In this document: positions 10,641-21,396 of the stretch, piece by piece | Position numbering within the stretch: the first letter of the stretch is position 1 | How the letters are laid out: each line of letters opens with the position of its first letter | Assembly: GCA_024114885.1 (NCBI GenBank) | Contig: CP099428.1 | Coordinates: 1,798,001 to 1,862,000, forward strand | From: Septoria linicola | Lineage: Eukaryota > Ascomycota > Dothideomycetes > Mycosphaerellales > Mycosphaerellaceae | Direction: 5' to 3' | DNA length: 64,000 nucleotides | Notes under the pieces: generated by a model | Told to the model about the DNA's origin: nothing | Databases searched by the model: none | What the model saw: the letters and a program-made list of their open reading frames with translations, nothing else | Program-made: the position numbers and the translations under genes

Positions 10641-11795
10641 TCAGTCCAGTGCTAATTCCGCGCTTCTTTCCCTAGTCCGCCTCGTAGAGCGGCAAATCAC
10701 ATCTTCAGGAATCGGCATAGCCGTGGCTGCTTCACCTTTGCCACGAATGTGCTTCTTCAGCTTCTGCACACACTTGTCAGCACACTTTTGCACTTGGTGG
10801 ATCAGCTTCTTCCAAGCCGGTCGCTCATCATGATCTAATGCCGCTGACTGGTCCAGCATGGCAAATGCCCACTCATCTCGCGCTGAGGGCGGAGGGACTG
10901 CTGGCTGAGTCCTTTGACCAGTGACGTGACTCATACTGATAGGAGTGCCATGTCTTGGAACCATCGGAGGTTCCTGCCGCTCATGTCTCGTTTGCGCTCT
11001 GGCTGCCTCCAGATTCTGTCTGATGCGTGGGTCAGCAGGAGCTTTGCCCGTATGTCTCGCAGGCTGAGCTGACGGCCCAGCCGCATCTGAGAGGGAGAGA
11101 TTATCACCCTCAGTCGCATTGACCACACGAAGGCGTTGTTTGGGCGTGCTGAGCTCAGGTGATACTGAACGTGGAGCAGCGCTTTTGACAGAGGCTTTCG
11201 CAGTAGTCGTAGTAGACAGCCTATGGGAGGTGTTCGTCGATAGTGGCCTTTGCCGAGAAGAAGTGGCTGTTGATCTAGATGCAGGTGACAGAGGCTGCTC
11301 GATTGGCTCAGGCGGGAGAGGCGCGCTCAGACGAACGCTCGAGACAGGTTTTCGCGACACAGGTTGCTCAGCTCGCATGCCAGGACGCAGCGTAGCAGGA
11401 AGATCAGAGGCAATTGTCCCACTGCGAACTGCACTGGAAGGGAAGGGCTTGGTAGGTGGTTCTTGCGTTCGCTGCGCTTCGAGTGCAGCCTCGGCCAAGG
11501 CACTCTGTCTCCGAAGCTCCCTTGCATCCCAGGCCAGTACCAGACGTTCCGAGTCGACCTCGAAAGCACTAGGGGTGAAAGGGGCGTTGCCACTAATATA
11601 AGGAAGAACAGGTCGGTCGGGCAGTGTTGTATGTTTGATCCTGCCTACAGATTCAGGCTTGCGTACAGAAGGTGAATCGCCTTGTTGTAAAACACGTGGT
11701 GGAAGTCTCTCCACAGCGTCTTTGTAGGGCTCTGCGGAGACTCGACGAGCGTCAAAAGACGGAGTGACAGATATAAACGTGCTTGAAGAAGCCAT
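10641..11795 (-). CDS. hypothetical disordered protein with basic C-terminal helix
   Basis: A single-exon frame of 384 residues from the ATG at 11795 (MASSSTFISV). Most of it is Pro, Ser, Thr and Arg-rich and looks disordered (residues about 100-300). Near the C-terminus is a more ordered amphipathic stretch, WKKLIHQVQKCADKCVQKLKK, rich in Lys with two Cys. No known domain is recognised. The long uninterrupted frame, opposite strand to the gene on its left, supports it being real. Function cannot be inferred. Confidence 0.68.
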   Translation of the reverse strand: MASSSTFISVTPSFDARRVSAEPYKDAVERLPPRVLQQGDSPSVRKPESVGRIKHTTLPDRPVLPYISGNAPFTPSAFEVDSERLVLAWDARELRRQSALAEAALEAQRTQEPPTKPFPSSAVRSGTIASDLPATLRPGMRAEQPVSRKPVSSVRLSAPLPPEPIEQPLSPASRSTATSSRQRPLSTNTSHRLSTTTTAKASVKSAAPRSVSPELSTPKQRLRVVNATEGDNLSLSDAAGPSAQPARHTGKAPADPRIRQNLEAARAQTRHERQEPPMVPRHGTPISMSHVTGQRTQPAVPPPSARDEWAFAMLDQSAALDHDERPAWKKLIHQVQKCADKCVQKLKKHIRGKGEAATAMPIPEDVICRSTRRTRERSAELALD

Positions 11796-12165
11796 TGTCT
11801 GTCCTCGCTGTTGACAGCTGTGTTTGCTGCTTTGTCAAGGAGCCTTTCATCGTAGTATTTATGCTGATCTTCCAGTGTCGTATCGACAGTCACTTGCCAC
11901 GCGAGACAGTGATGTACGATTACAGACATGTATCGTACCTGCAGCCGTGGTAAGGTCTCTCTGCGTATCTCAGCTGCATGTTGTAGGATCTGTCTCTTGT
12001 CAGTCGAAGCACTTCTACACGCTTATCGGGTGGAAAGTCGATCGAGCAGCGTGTTGCGTATGTCGTTGGCTCTATTCGTGTCCGTCGCATGACTATGTCT
12101 CACTGTCTTGGCGCTGCTTTGCGCCCAGCATCAGTGCATCCACTCGCTGTCGTGTCTCAAGTGCG
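11796..12165. other. intergenic, nothing recognised
   Basis: Spacer between two minus-strand genes (promoter side of the disordered-protein gene, 3' side of VPS29). Confidence 0.4.
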
Positions 12166-12963
12166 CTACGCGTTTTTCCGAAAAGACACTTTCTCTACGC
12201 CCACGTTCTCGTTACCGTCAGCGTCTTTCTTCAGCTGGTAGACGTATAGCACGAGCACATCACCCTGCACGTCCATCAGCACGAAAGAAGGTACGTTGCC
12301 CTCCTCATCGTCCTCGCCGCCCAGTGTCTCGTCTGACCACGACACTGCGCCTGTTGCGCTGCCTGGATTGACAAAGAACTTGCCCTCCATCTCGTATGCC
12401 TCAAACTTGCATGTGCCGCCGCAGCACAGCACGTCTACGTCCATCTGCCGCGCCGCAATCAGTAGCGCATCTGGATCTCCCGGCGGGATGATGCTGTCGC
12501 CATGTGTGAAGCCAATTCTCAAGCTGCCATGTGTCACCACTTTGCTGAGGGCTGTTGGGATCGGGAACCCAGCGCCAGCTCCCGCATTTGAGCCGTCCTG
12601 CGCACTGGTGGTTGTGAGGGGGATGTCGAAGTCGCCCTTGACGAGTTGGAGATCAGGCGCCAGGTTTCGCAGGAAGTGGTAGACGGAAGGCGATGTGAGG
12701 TTTCCCAAGCACAAGATCTGCGAGATCTTGCCGGGAGTCAACAGCTTCTTGAACTGTGTGTCCAGCAGTGTCAGTATCTGCCCGATCTGTCTGTATCACT
12801 CACTCGTGATCGTGATAGTGTCTACCTTTGCGGGAATGTCCTACCAGCCTGTCAGCCAGGCCATTTACACACACATGTTGCACGCATTGCTGCAGCTGAA
12901 GCTCACAATTGCTCTGTCGGGAATGAACAGGTCACCAAGGACCAGCACCAATCTCGACGCCAT
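12166..12963 (-). CDS. VPS29: Vps29, retromer subunit
   Basis: Minus-strand exons are 12907-12963, 12826-12840 and 12166-12753, with introns of 66 and 72 bases, all in phase 0, giving about 219 residues. The start MASRLVLVLGDLFIPDRA and the following PAKFKKLLTPGKI match the Vps29 signature, and GFTHGD, CGGTCKFEAYE and FVNPGSATGA are family landmarks of its phosphoesterase-like fold. Vps29 binds Vps35 in the retromer, which retrieves cargo from endosomes to the Golgi. The second exon is only 15 bases (DIPAK), yet it is required to align with the family without a gap. Compared with the roughly 180-residue animal protein there is an insertion around residues 60-85 (rich in Gly/Ala) and an acidic loop GGEDDEEGN, both usual places for fungal insertions. 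Confidence 0.95.
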
Positions 12964-13665
12964 ATTGACAGAAAGTGGTGATTGTGTAGTCTTGAGCTGT
13001 ATGTAGTCTAACTAACTTAGGTACTGCTGTCTGGTGAACTGCCGCCGGCTGACCTGCCGCCAAACAAGCTCTCATCAATTTCTGGTCAGTGCTTTGGATC
13101 TCCAGATTTGCCGGGGGTCTGGGTCTGGGTCTGGAAGCGCGAGACGCGAATTATTGTTCCTCCAAGTGCCGTCGATGCCATTTTTGCGACCGCACTGCAG
13201 TTTCACCGCCTCATCACCCCATCTCTGCCTCTGCTCGCCCTGTCTGCTTCGTCTTGATCATCAGCGACACCAATTACAGACCCCTCAGTTGCTTTTTCTT
13301 CACGAGAACAGCTTCGATAATTGACCGGATCCCGTTCAATCGTGCTACCAGGGGATAGCCTGGTGCTCTTCCGAAGTGCAGACAATCCCGAAACAGCACT
13401 GCACGTCTTATACCAGTCCCCAAACGACAGCCAAATCTCTGTTTGATCAAGGAGACTTGTTTTCTCACGAGAAGACAGTCGACTTTTGGGTGTGGAAATT
13501 CAAGCTCTGCTCTGCTGCAGGAACCAGCATATTACCTCTCAGCCATTGGCAGCATTCGGAGCCTTCAGCCGGCCCATCACCTGCGTCATCCTGGCTGCCC
13601 CACGTCTGTTCTTCCGCTCCGCAATACCCCTCGTCGGCGTAGGAGGCCGTCATACAACAAAAAGA
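12964..13665. other. divergent intergenic region
   Basis: Lies between the minus-strand VPS29 start and the plus-strand AGX1 start and should hold both promoters. The frame of AGX1 is open back to about 13486 but has no ATG there, so it is treated as leader. Confidence 0.45.
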
Positions 13666-15054
13666 ATGCCACCCAAGGATCGTCTAGCTCAGCTCTCGAG
13701 ACATTTCAGCTACACTCCTTCTCACGACATCCCTCTCAACACGCCATTTTCCATTGAAAGCAGGATCGTCGACGATTTTGCTGCTACAGGCTCCGGAGAG
13801 ACATTCAAAGCTCCAGAACAGCGTCGAGACTTTTCCACTGCTGCCGTGTCATTGAAAGAAGAAGGCAAGCGAAGCAAGCCAGCTGCTAAGAAGATGTCTT
13901 CTCAACCACCTCACCCAGCTCTGCTGATTCCAGGACCCATCGAATTCGACGATGAGGTCCTGCAATCCATGTCCCACTACTCCGAGTCCCACGTTGGACA
14001 GCCATTTGTCAACACCTTTGGCGATGTCCTCGCTATGCTCCGAAAGCTCTTCATCAGCAGGGACCCCAACGCGCAAGCCTTTGTCATCTCCGGCTCAGGA
14101 ACACTTGGCTGGGACCAGATCGCTGCAAATCTGACGGAGCCAGGTGAAGATGCTCTGGTGCTACACACTGGCTACTTTGCAGACAGCTTTGCCGACTGCT
14201 TCGAGACGTATGGAGTCAATGCTACACAATTGAAGGCACCAATTGGAGATCGACCACAACTTGACGAGATCGAGCAGGCATTGAAGGAGAAGAAGTACAA
14301 GGTCGTCACAGTTACACACGTCGATACCTCTACCGGGGTCTTGTCAGAGATTGAGCCTCTTTCCAAGCTGTTGAAGAAGGTCTCTCCAGAGACTCTCCTC
14401 ATTGTCGACGGAGTGTGCTCAGTGGGTAGCGAGGAGATTCGCTTCGACGAGTGGGGCGTTGACGCTGTCATCACTGCTTCGCAAAAGGCAATTGGCTGCC
14501 CAGCAGGTCTTTCCATCGTGATGGCTTCCGGACGCGCAATTGAGACATTCAAGAACCGCAAGACGCGACCAAACTCATACTTCGGCTCATGGAAGAACTG
14601 GCTCCCGATCATGCAAAACTACGAAGCGAAGAAGCCTTCATACTTCGCCACGCCTTCACCACAGCTCATCCACGCCCTGCACACCTCCCTCTCACAAATC
14701 TTGTCGAAGCCACTCGAAGAGCGCTTCAGGATACACAAGGAGACCAGCCAGAAGGTTAAGAAGGCCATCACAGACCTTGGCTTGAAGCAGCTCGCCAGCA
14801 AGCCGGAGAACCAGGCCAACGGTATGACTGCGATATATCTACCTAACGAGCTGAAGCCTCCGGAGATTCTGCCTGCTCTGCTGAAGAAGGGCGTCATCTT
14901 TGCTGGTGGTCTGCACAAGGAGATTGCGACCAAGTACATTCGATTCGGACACATGGGCGTGTCCGTGACGGACCCAGGGAGGGACGATATTGATCGTGCG
15001 ATCAAGTATCTGAAGGAGGGATTGGAGGAGGTTGGATACAAGGCGCCTTCATGA
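13666..15054 (+). CDS. AGX1: alanine-glyoxylate aminotransferase (PLP enzyme, class V)
   Basis: A single exon of 462 residues from ATG 13666 (MPPKDRLAQL). The enzyme makes glycine and pyruvate from glyoxylate and alanine. The body begins LLIPGPIEFDDEVL and contains VISGSGTLGWD (cofactor phosphate region), LIVDGVCSVGSEE (the Asp that contacts PLP) and ITASQKAIGCPAG, in which Lys274 should be the Schiff-base lysine. A second ATG at 13894 (MSSQPPHPAL, residue 77) would give 386 residues, about the size of yeast Agx1. The 76-residue extension is rich in Ser, Arg and Lys and includes RRDFSTAA, which looks like a mitochondrial targeting and cleavage region. There is no peroxisomal SKL-type C-terminus (it ends KAPS). 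Both starts have A at -3, so two isoforms are possible. Confidence 0.92.
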   Translation: MPPKDRLAQLSRHFSYTPSHDIPLNTPFSIESRIVDDFAATGSGETFKAPEQRRDFSTAAVSLKEEGKRSKPAAKKMSSQPPHPALLIPGPIEFDDEVLQSMSHYSESHVGQPFVNTFGDVLAMLRKLFISRDPNAQAFVISGSGTLGWDQIAANLTEPGEDALVLHTGYFADSFADCFETYGVNATQLKAPIGDRPQLDEIEQALKEKKYKVVTVTHVDTSTGVLSEIEPLSKLLKKVSPETLLIVDGVCSVGSEEIRFDEWGVDAVITASQKAIGCPAGLSIVMASGRAIETFKNRKTRPNSYFGSWKNWLPIMQNYEAKKPSYFATPSPQLIHALHTSLSQILSKPLEERFRIHKETSQKVKKAITDLGLKQLASKPENQANGMTAIYLPNELKPPEILPALLKKGVIFAGGLHKEIATKYIRFGHMGVSVTDPGRDDIDRAIKYLKEGLEEVGYKAPS

Positions 15055-15915
15055 GCTAATCAGTTGCTCGCAGAAGAGGTAGTCTGTATATAGCTTTCCG
15101 CATGATCAAGCAAGTACAGACAATAGATGTATTCATCACTCGTGGCCCCTTTCAGGTGTGCAGCTCACTGATCATGTCGTGTTGGGACTATATCATGCCA
15201 TCCTTCCGATCCTATCAGTCAAAAGAAGTGGCATTGGTTGAGATCAGGAGGCTGTGGTCGGCAAGCCCATATCTTGATCGTCCTCCCCATCGATACGCAT
15301 CATCAAGAGGCACAGTGCGGGCTATGGTGCGATTATCAGTGTACTTTCAGGGCCTATCTGGCTAGCTCCTTAGCTACAGAAGGGTGGCTCAACTCGGGCC
15401 GAGTTGTTGTCCTCCCGATACTGTGCTTGGCACACATGCCGGCGGTGTGGTAAGCTGAGCTGAGGGTGAGACGGACACATCGGATCTTGGCGTGGTTGTC
15501 CAATCTTGTGGTTCCGTCGCACACCATGACATTTCCGGAGAAGGCTATGATCCTGCGAGCTCTGAAGAGCTACGACATATTGGCTTGTTCATGCACCGAA
15601 GTATGCGAGGCTCTCTCATGCTTGGGAGGATCCTTACTTCTAGCTGAGACGCAAGCCAGGGAGGCCGCACCTGCAGCTGCACCTGTGGCAGCTATAGCGA
15701 AAGCGACCGCGAATCAAAACCTGTCTATTCCAGGATCGATGCATTGTCGTGCCACTATGTCGTTACTTCAAGGCCTGCGGGTAGGCTGTGCACTTGAGGA
15801 CAACATACTGAAAATGACGGGCTGCGAACGACCGTTAACTTAAGCGTCAACCTTACTTACCTTCTGGCCAAATTCTGTTGTTCATCGAGTCATAATCGAC
15901 GACTGATGAAACGCC
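15055..15915. other. intergenic, nothing firm
   Basis: A plus-strand frame at 15466-15843 has an Ala-rich stretch but no recognisable domain and no clear splicing into the ankyrin gene. Confidence 0.4.
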
Positions 15916-18900
15916 ATGGTCACACCAGATCAAGACTCGGGCCGTATCGAGGTCGAGAGCAACGGTACAGTGACTGAGTTCGCATTTTCAGGGCAATCCG
16001 CTGGCGATTACGCACGCCAACATAACGGCAACATTTACAGTAAGCTGCAGGCGTACACTGAGCAGATCGTACATCTTTACCTAACAAGACATAGTTACGA
16101 ATCATTAAACGAGTGCGCCTCAGGCCTCCGATCATGCTCTCAGCGGCAGCGATCTTCATAGCGAGCTCATCTCGGCAGCCGCACGAGGACGAGGACCCCG
16201 CGTAGAATATCTTATGGGGCTCCAAGCCAACCTCGACTTCAAGGATCAGCATGGGATGACAGCTCTGCACCACTCTTCCCTCAGTGGCTTCGAAGATGTG
16301 GTCCGATTACTATTGAGAAGAGGCGCAGATGTGGACGCGCAAAGTGTACATTACGGCACACCTTTGTGTTTGGCGGTCATCAAAGATCGTGTCGAAGTCA
16401 CCAGAGCACTGCTGGACGAGCGGCCATATCTTGGCGGTCCGACTGGAGGTCTAGGCACAGAGATACATTGCGCAAGCTGGACTGGCCGTTGCGAGATCGC
16501 ATCAATGCTATTGCAAAGCAGAGCAGCAGTCAATCAGAAAGCACGGATCGCGATTGATCGCCTGAATATGTCGCGTACTTGGCAATCAACAGCAACCGAA
16601 GTAAGTGCCATCGACGAGATGCCCATAATGTCCTGCTTTCCGCTAGCCTTGGCGGTATTTCGAGGTCACACCAAAATGGTGAAACTGCTTCTGGAACATG
16701 GCGCATTTGTCGACGAGGAGTGCATCTGGTCTGTTCCTCGTCGTCCCGAGATCTCATACAGTACAGCTAGCTGGCCCTATCGAGCAGCACCCGTCATTGT
16801 AGCAGCACAACACGGGTACGACGAGATTTTGGAGCTGCTCATAAGTTATGGGGCCAACATTGATATACAGGACGGGTCAGGCTATACTGCTCTCGGCATA
16901 GCTGCTAAGCAGGGGCTCGGGAAATGCGTTATCTCCCTGCTCAAGGCTAAGCTTGATCGAACAGGCTCTTATGAGGACGACAGGATTGCGTTCCATCTCG
17001 CCGTGAGCGGTGGTCACTCAGATTGCATTCGTGCATTCTGTGAGAGTGGTATCAATCTGGATGCGGTCAATCAGGACGGCCATACCGCACTCCGCACAGC
17101 CGCGTCATTGGGTGATGTAGAGACGGCGGCTATTCTACTCAATGCGGGAGCGAAAGTCGATGGGCAGAGCACAATAGGATCGTCCCACTTGACCATCGCT
17201 GCGGAGCAAGGTCATGTAACGATGATGGAGTTACTGATCGGCCACGGCGCCAACCTTGCAAAACCCAAGCAGGAAACTGGTTCCCTGTTCTCCAATGCTC
17301 TGAATCATGGAGAGTCGCAAAGCGGATATGCTATGCTCGAGATGCTTTTACGTTCTACCCAGGACAACTTATCGGATAGCGATCTGAAGGACATTCTAAC
17401 TGCGTTCAAAACGCCTCAAGGCTCTTCCCGAGAAGAAGTGTCCGCAGCGATGATAGTGGCCGCCGCATGCGCGGGGAATGAGAACGCTCTGCGGGCACTG
17501 CATCGAGTAGGCGCAGATCCCAATGCGCGGTTTTCTGACGGACAGACCGCTCTGCATCGTGTCGCCACCGAGCGACACTTCACTGCAGTATTGAGGCTGC
17601 TGGACCTCGAAGCTCAGGTCAATGTGCTCGATCAACGAGGCTATTCACCTCTCATGTACGCGATTCAGCAGGGCCAGGTTCAGATGGTAGAGAAGATGAT
17701 TGAGTACGGGGCCGATGTCAACACAGCTGCTAAATCTGGTCTCACGCCAATTCATCTTGCAGTGCGATATAATGCCACCGAGGTGCTTGCAGCACTACTG
17801 CGCAACAATGCTGACACTCTCGTACAAGATTTGGTAGAAGGCAACACCCCTCTCCACCAAGCAGCCATGGCCGATAACCTCGCAGCAGCAAAGCTGTTGC
17901 TGGAATATCATGCGAGCCCAGACACCACGAACAATTATGGTGATACGCCTGCAGCGCTTGCGCAAAAGTGGTCAAACAACGATGTGTATGTGATCCTGCA
18001 AGAGTTCTCTCGGGATAATGAGACTTTGCCAGGTAAAGCTGTCGTCCTCAAGAGCGTGGAACACAGCCAAGAACAAAAAGGTGATTCAAACCAAGAGTCA
18101 TCGGCGCAACAAGATCACCCGGTCACTTTAAGCATAGCTGTTGCTGTGGAGCAGGCCGGAGACAGCACAGTATCCACCAAGACCTGTCCCGGCCAGAAAC
18201 CTACTAGGGCGGCAACCTCGTTACGAACGGACTGTATGTGCCTCGCGTCAACAAAAGTCGAGGTGCATCCACTTCATGAGATTCTGGAGGCGAACAGCGA
18301 AGCAATTGAGACATATTTCAGATGTCTCCGCGATGCTGAAGGGGGAACCTGGGCTTCGAGATGTTTCCACGGTTTTGATCAGACTTAGGCGACCAGTACC
18401 TATCATAACACCATCCTGCATTGTATCACCCTTTTCAAGGATGAAGAGCTTGGATGTGAAGTCGCAGATCGAGCCATCGAAGCCGGTGCCGTGGTTGACG
18501 CCGTAGATATTGCTGGGAACACCGCTTTGCACCAGTGTGCGGCCTACGGGCTACAGCAACTAGCCGATCGACTTCTCCAGGCCGGCGCGGATGCTTGTCT
18601 CGAGAATGTTTGGCGGCGGAGACCTCTACATGTTGCAGCTGGAGCAGAGCAGTCTGGAATGCTGCAAGCACTCCTCCAATACCATACCTGTCGATCGACC
18701 TTGAATGCTCCGGATGGAAGGAGCGATACAGCGCTAGATCTAGCACTCAAGAAAGGCGCACTTGAAGCCGTGGGGGCTCTGCTGGAGGCCGGTGCTTGCC
18801 CCAGTCCTGGAGATAACATTGGCGACGAATGTCTGCTCCTGTGTCCAATAGCGGTGAGACCTCAGATGCAGGACTTGATAGCCAAGTATGCGGATTCTTG

Positions 18901-20489
18901 GACGACATCGCAATTTCAACAGACTCCGAACCAAGCGATTTTCGACAGAAGTGTCAGCACTGGATCCATATGCCAATGCGAACCTTGCCAAATATCTTCT
19001 ATCCTGGCCAACATTGGAGAGAATTGCGGCCAATCACTCCTGCATTGTCCATGCCCGCCCAAGTATCAAGAGGTAGCACAAGCACTTCTCGGCAATTTGC
19101 TTTACCTCGATGACGACCTCAAAAGCTGCACGTGCGATACTTGTAGGCGAGCTAGAAGTAGGTGCTGCGATCATTACACGCCAGTGGAGCAGACAGACAC
19201 TACAGCTGAAGGCCAGAATCTGGAGACTTCAATCGAGGAGATTCGCAGCACAGTAGATGAGCAAGGGGAGCTCAAAGATGCGCACGGTACGACGCCAGAC
19301 AAGGTCGCGGAAATCCAAAAGGCAGACGACATGATCGCTGAGATCTTGAGCAAGATAGACGACAGCGAGGCTGGCAAGGCGCTGACCATGGCCAAGGCCC
19401 ACAAAGCACCGAGTCAAGCTGGCTTCACGGGATGAAGGAAGGCTTACGAAAGCAATCCCAAAAAGGCTTGGCTGTGGGCTATGCAACGACCCAGCACGTC
19501 CGACGATGTCGATCTGCGTGGAATCGTGGAGCTTTTGCTGGATCATGGAGCTGACATAGACACTATCCTGAAGCCTTCCTATAGCAATTTCCTGGTCATT
19601 GCCGTTGGGAACTGTCATGTAGGTGTTGCGCACCTGCTCATATCCCGACAAGCATACATATATCCGCATGTGCTCATGCGGTTGACTCAGAACAAGGAAG
19701 GCACGCCGGCTATGCTACGATTGTTGCTTCGCTCGGGCGTAGATTGCAACCATATTCTAAGCCGGGACACCTTTTTGCACAAAGTTCTCAACAATTGGAA
19801 TGGCAAGCGACCGATCTTGCTTGCGTTGCTGCTCGAACACAAGCCGAACTTAGAGATTGCCGATAGTGGAGCGATGACGCCGCTGAACATAGCAATAGCA
19901 AAGAACATAGATGGAGCTGTAAAGCAACTTCTCGCAGCTGGCGCCAGCCTGACGAGCAACGCCGAATCGGGACACAGTCGGGGACGTGTCAACAGCGCCC
20001 TTGGGCAGGCTCTCCAAAGCAATCAGCCCAGTATGGTGCGCATACTTGTCAAGGCCGGCGCGAGACTGAGAGTTGGTGACGACGCCCATTTTCCGTGCAG
20101 CTGAGGCTGGTCACGGTCAAGCAATACATGCATTTATTGACGAAATGCAAAGAACGCACCAGCCCATTGACCCGAAAGTTTTCACTGGACATACCGGAAG
20201 ATATGGCAAGTCAGTCTTGCATCAAATAGCACATGCTCCTGCCCCGCAAATTGAAGCGTGCCTCGAAGACTTGGTATCCGCTGGCGCAGACGTCAGTGCA
20301 CTTGACAGAAGTAACAATACACCATTACACGAGGCAGTCAAAACCAAGAGCTTGTACATGGTGGAGCTCTTGAGGAACCGCGGCGTTGATGGAACTGCGA
20401 AGAACTTGTACGGCGAGACGGCACTCAGCATGGCCATGGAAATGAAGCATGAGGATATTGTGAGAGTTCTGGCCACAGCACCGACTTAG
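15916..20489 (+). pseudogene. long ankyrin-repeat protein gene, interrupted
   Basis: A first exon from ATG 15916 (MVTPDQDSGRIEVESNG) precedes a small intron ending between about 16113 and 16178 (several phase-compatible acceptors). Then comes about 4.3 kb of ankyrin repeats, with at least 14 units in 16214-18385 (GMTALHHSSLSGFEDVVRLL; GNTPLHQAAMADNLAAAKLL). The repeats continue in the same frame past a TAG at 18386-18388 and a TGA at 19433-19435, then shift frame near 20085 into RAAEAGHGQAIHAF, ending at 20489. No convincing introns remove these breaks. A Cys-rich stretch (CQCEPC; LHCPCPP; CTCDTCRRARSRCC) lies at about 18968-19170. Ankyrin arrays bind proteins; the partner is unknown. Either the gene is decaying or the sequence holds errors. 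If introns do exist, this would be one protein of about 1,480 residues. Confidence 0.65.
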
Positions 20490-20559
20490 AGAGATGGAGC
20501 GAGATTAGCGATGCTTGCGCCGGCAACAATGTATTAAATGGCAATCCTGCGTCACAGCA

Positions 20560-20935
20560 AACTGCAGAGGCGTGATCCTCTTCCACGATGAGGTCTTGCG
20601 CATTGTTGGGATCCTAAAAGAGCTACATCAGCGAGTGATCTGTTTTCAAGCTTGACCCAGCTGCAGAGCAGAAGCCATCGTGCTTTATATAGTATCGCGA
20701 CACGCGTCGAAAGCTCTGGTGCCACAGATAGAGGCATGTCTTGAGTGGTTGATAGATCAAGTCGCATATGCACATTGCCCAACATCACCTTCGAGATGTT
20801 GACGAAATGATCGCACGACAGCATCCTCCCAGGTGCATGATAAGATCGATCAACAACCTGAAGTCCCAGCAGTTGTCATGTCTGTCAGTAGCAAGACCAA
20901 GCAGTCTGTAAATTCAGGCAAGCTCATCTGATCGA
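20560..20935 (+). pseudogene. degenerate ankyrin-gene remnant
   Basis: A frame at about 20710-20745 reads PQIEACLEWLI, nearly the same as PQIEACLEDLV at about 20245-20280 in the ankyrin gene just upstream. The surrounding frames carry stops. It looks like a broken duplicate or the decayed 3' end of the same gene. Confidence 0.4.
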
Positions 20936-21396
20936 CTGCGTGACCAGACCGTTCGGTCCGTCTGGCTTCACAGAGCTCACGCGTGCAAATATAAAAGTGC
21001 CAGCACAAGCGTTTGCCTCGTATCACGCGTACTGGAAACATCTCGGGACAGTAACGGGAGAGTCAGTGTCGTCTGGTCACGGGAGTTAAGGAGAACATTT
21101 CAGGTCATCTTAGGAGAGTGATTGTTGTTTGTGTCACGCACCCTGACAGTCCCTCGAGACCTCGAACGCGATATGTAGCCCTGATGGCAGCGGCTGTTGA
21201 TGATCAAGGCAAACACGATTCGATGTGCACGAGGGCTCAAGAGCAGGGCATATAGGTAGGGCGGTCTCCAGTCTTGGATGGATCCTCATCGATTGACCAC
21301 AAGCCTCGAACTCGATAGCAACTCAAGTACCACCCAACAAGAACAAGTATCACGCAAGCACAAAGCCTCAACCACCAAAGACGTTGGACTCTCACT
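20936..21396. other. intergenic, promoter side of the secreted Cys-rich gene
   Basis: No gene seen. The last ~60 bases before 21397 are A/C-rich, a common fungal leader composition. Confidence 0.4.

Noticed and set aside
13486..13665. Upstream extension of the AGX1 frame
   Set aside because: Open but without ATG; begins at a TTG codon, so treated as leader.
15466..15843. Plus-strand frame of 125 codons before the ankyrin gene
   Set aside because: Ala-rich and domain-free; no splice link to the ankyrin exon.
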